Source: an uncultured bacterium
GTDB taxonomy: Bacteria; Cyanobacteriota; Vampirovibrionia; Gastranaerophilales; Gastranaerophilaceae
Direction of reading: 5' to 3'
Assembly (NCBI GenBank): GCA_949286705.1
Contig: CASEDF010000004.1
Coordinates: 186,001 to 250,000, forward strand
Length of the DNA: 64,000 nucleotides
This document shows, one piece after another, positions 61,912 to 64,000 of the stretch (within the stretch, counting starts at the first letter, position 1; the number at the start of each line of letters is the position of its first letter). The position numbers and the translations under genes are program-made. The notes under the pieces were generated by a model. That model ran no database searches, was not told the DNA's origin, and saw only the letters and a program-made list of their open reading frames with translations.

Positions 61912-63153
61912 ATGGGAATGGCGGCAGGACAAGCCAGATTGCTCAGCATTACTGCAAGACTAAGTGATAATGAAGCCAATGGTCAAGCGCTTTCATATTC
62001 CAAACAGCGCCTTGCGGATGAAACAGAGCAGCTGAATACTAATTATAACAATGCGCTTGCTGCAACTAAATTACAGGTTCTTACAAGCTTTAACGGCACT
62101 ATCGCAAATTATTCGGATATTTCATATAATCTTATGACCGGCTACGACTCCGTTGCTCTTGGCAGACAATACATTGTCACAGATACCAAAGGCAGAATTC
62201 TTGTTACTGACAAACAGGCAAAAGCTTTTGAAGCCGGTAACGGTGACTTTAATATTTTCCTTGCGGAATTAGGCTACACACAGGCAGATTTAACCGCCAC
62301 AAGCACAAGCACTGATGAAGCTGCCAAAAATGAATCTTTACAAAAGATTCACGACGCATGGGATAAATATTTCACATCGATTGGAATTACATTTGACGAT
62401 GAAGAACATGAATATGGTGATGCCGCGATAGAATTTGGTTATCAAACTTTCAACGGCGATAATACATTATTTAACGGCTATCCAACTTATACAATAACCC
62501 GTAAACCAAATCTTGATAAAGATGGTAATCCTGTTTTGGATGAAAATGGTAATCCTACTTGGGAAATACTGCCAAATCCGGTGACTAATGCAATTAACTA
62601 TGAAGGCACAACAAAGGAACAACGCGAACTTTATGATTACGCGATTGCAATTACAAGCCAATATTATAGTGATGGAACTTATGATCACGTAAATCCGGAT
62701 GACGGCAAGGTTTCAAATAATTTATTACAGACTGCAAACGACATTGAAAAGGGTTATATAGATTATTTGAGGAACATTTTTAACAAAATGGCTTCAGACG
62801 GTTACTACACGGAAGAAAATGAAAACGATACAATTAAAGATGATGTATGGTTTGAACAACAAATTACGGAAGGTAAACTTCTTCTTGAATACTATTCTGC
62901 AACCGAAAAAGGATTTGTATCAACAACTATAAGCGATGATGATGCGATCCAAGAGGTTGAAGACGACCGTGAGATTGCAAGAGTTGAAGCTAAATATAAT
63001 CAGGATCTTGCATCTCTTGAAAAGAAAGACAGCATTATTGACCTCGAACTGAAAAAATTAGATACCGAACACAATGCGCTTCAGACTGAATATGAATCCG
63101 TAAAAAGCGTCGTAGACAAAAACGTAGAAAAATCATTCAATATATTCAGTTAA
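61912..63153 (+). CDS. Clade-type protein with terminal coiled coils (413 aa)
   Basis: No named family. It begins MGMAAGQARLLSITARLSDN, a helix that continues to about residue 55, has a variable Asp/Asn/Thr-rich central domain with DKDGNPVLDENGNPTWE (which resembles calcium-loop sequence) and ends in a helix rich in heptads (IDLELKKLDTEHNALQTEYE ... VDKNVEKSFNIFS). Helical termini framing a variable middle are a feature of flagellar and other surface-filament subunits, but no such homology is established here. I recall similar MGMA-start proteins from this clade in many copies. RBS AAAGGAAC, spaced a bit far. Own terminator downstream. Confidence 0.8.
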   Translation: MGMAAGQARLLSITARLSDNEANGQALSYSKQRLADETEQLNTNYNNALAATKLQVLTSFNGTIANYSDISYNLMTGYDSVALGRQYIVTDTKGRILVTDKQAKAFEAGNGDFNIFLAELGYTQADLTATSTSTDEAAKNESLQKIHDAWDKYFTSIGITFDDEEHEYGDAAIEFGYQTFNGDNTLFNGYPTYTITRKPNLDKDGNPVLDENGNPTWEILPNPVTNAINYEGTTKEQRELYDYAIAITSQYYSDGTYDHVNPDDGKVSNNLLQTANDIEKGYIDYLRNIFNKMASDGYYTEENENDTIKDDVWFEQQITEGKLLLEYYSATEKGFVSTTISDDDAIQEVEDDREIARVEAKYNQDLASLEKKDSIIDLELKKLDTEHNALQTEYESVKSVVDKNVEKSFNIFS

Positions 63154-63184
63154 AAAAATTCCATTTTCCATACTAAATTTTCAT

Positions 63185-63210
63185 AACACCGCTTTTATAA
63201 AGCGGTGTTT
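63185..63210 (+). terminator. Terminator after the 413-aa gene
   Basis: AACACCGCTT-ttata-AAGCGGTGTTT, 10-bp stem 31 nt past the stop. Confidence 0.8.
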
Positions 63211-63212
63211 AT

Positions 63213-63247
63213 AAAAAAAGAGCTCCCTTTGAGGGAGCTCTTTTTTT
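63213..63247. terminator. Bidirectional terminator, mainly for fusA
   Basis: AAAAAAAGAGCTCCCT-ttg-AGGGAGCTCTTTTTTT. A perfect stem with seven-base A and T runs. It ends fusA on the minus strand and backs up the terminator at 63185. Confidence 0.93.
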
Positions 63248-63263
63248 ATAATAATCAAATTCA

Positions 63264-64000
63264 TTATGCTTTTGCGGCGCCTGATTTTTCGATAATTTCT
63301 TTTTCGATATTTGCAGGAACCTGCTCGTAGCATTTGAATTCCATTGAGAAAGTACCGCGGCCTTGAGTTTTTGAACGAATATCCGTTGCATAACCGAACA
63401 TTTCGCCGAGAGGTACAATCGCATTGATTTTTTGAATTCCGGTACCTTCGATAATTTCCATACCCTCAACACGGCCTCTGCGTGATGAAATATCACCGAT
63501 AATGTCGCCTGTGTTTTCTTCCGGTACTTCAATTTCAACCTTCATCATAGGTTCAAGGATACACGGTTTTGCTTTGCGGCAGCCTTCTTTAATTGCCATA
63601 GAACCGGCAATCTTGAATGCCATTTCAGATGAGTCGACTTCGTGGTATGAACCGTCATAGAGTTCAACCTTAACGTCAATCATCGGATAGCCTGCTAAGA
63701 TACCGCCTTCAAGTGCTTCTTCCATACCTTTTCTTGCAGGTTCAATGTATTCTTTAGGAATAGCACCGCCGACGATTTTGTTTTCAAATACAAATCCGGC
63801 ATTTTCTTCAGCAGGTGAAATTTTAATCTTAACATGACCGTATTGACCTTTACCACCTGATTGACGGATAAATTTAGAATCCTGATCAGCGTTGCCGCGA
63901 ATAGTTTCACGATAAGCAACCTGAGGTTTACCAACATTAGCATCGACTTTGAATTCACGTAATAAACGGTCAACAATGATGTCTAAGTGAAGTTCACCCA
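63264..64000 (-). CDS. fusA: Elongation factor G, 3' part
   Basis: The gene continues beyond the window; about 245 C-terminal residues are seen. The frame runs open to 64000 and begins [25 protein letters not shown], shown in parts: [30 protein letters not shown]. Domain IV has [12 protein letters not shown] and domain V has [19 protein letters not shown] and [24 protein letters not shown] drives ribosomal translocation. Met at 63725 is internal and not a start. Confidence 0.97.
   Translation of the reverse strand, partial: GELHLDIIVDRLLREFKVDANVGKPQVAYRETIRGNADQDSKFIRQSGGKGQYGHVKIKISPAEENAGFVFENKIVGGAIPKEYIEPARKGMEEALEGGILAGYPMIDVKVELYDGSYHEVDSSEMAFKIAGSMAIKEGCRKAKPCILEPMMKVEIEVPEENTGDIIGDISSRRGRVEGMEIIEGTGIQKINAIVPLGEMFGYATDIRSKTQGRGTFSMEFKCYEQVPANIEKEIIEKSGAAKA

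Overview
The window looks like a chromosomal segment of an uncultured gut Gastranaerophilales-type bacterium (non-photosynthetic cyanobacterial sister lineage, Melainabacteria/Vampirovibrionia). The placement is inferred from AT-rich DNA, a YggS-SepF-NadK-FtsZ cluster, an envelope with TolC/RND efflux and a KdsC-like phosphatase (so probably diderm), AdhE fermentation, a B12-dependent ribonucleotide reductase, prepilins of the FTLAEVLITLGIIGVVAAMT type, and small proteins opening with an '[IV]-[ST]-F-G' segment that I recall from this clade. No taxonomic search was run.

Layout. 1-6711: S10/spc ribosomal protein genes from the end of rplB to rplR, interrupted by an unknown 115-aa gene and ended early by a strong terminator after rplR. 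6710-14900: leftward speB, rpsA, ispH and two clade-type proteins of unknown function (889 and 378 aa), then rightward fba. 14907-20150: leftward division cluster yggS-sepF-nadK-ftsZ and a coiled-coil membrane protein with 120-bp internal repeats. 20582-24932: dnaJ, gcvT-gcvH-gcvPA without gcvPB, a tRNA-Cys/tRNA-Val pair and a decayed XRE regulator joined to a palindromic repeat. 24933-35032: adhE behind a Rex-like operator, small unknown genes, a kdsC-TPR-lysC operon, a lone histidine kinase, an XRE regulator and comF. 35103-49000: a radical SAM protein, a PilM-PilN fusion with a PilO-like partner, nadA-rlmB-rpoD, ligA with two envelope genes, a prepilin, a cluster of hairpin repeats and trpS. 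47461-53161: an acrA-acrB-tolC efflux operon. 53247-64000: uppS-rdgB, a small membrane protein, nrdJ, a DAACS transporter with ileS, a 413-aa clade-type protein and the 3' part of fusA.

The most notable signals beyond ordinary genes are: (1) two, perhaps three, unrelated proteins sharing an N-terminal 'FG' leader; (2) a palindromic repeat family with covarying stems that has entered ileS in frame and lies at the ends of ispH, nadA and other genes; (3) a prepilin whose leader peptide is encoded by 8-bp tandem repeats; (4) genes whose -10 box lies 6 nt before the ATG (leaderless mRNAs) and a palindromic TATAATTATA box in three divergent gene gaps; (5) a GspL-like PilM-PilN fusion; (6) an unknown gene built into the spc operon. 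All functional statements come from sequence reading and knowledge of the families; nothing was computed or searched.
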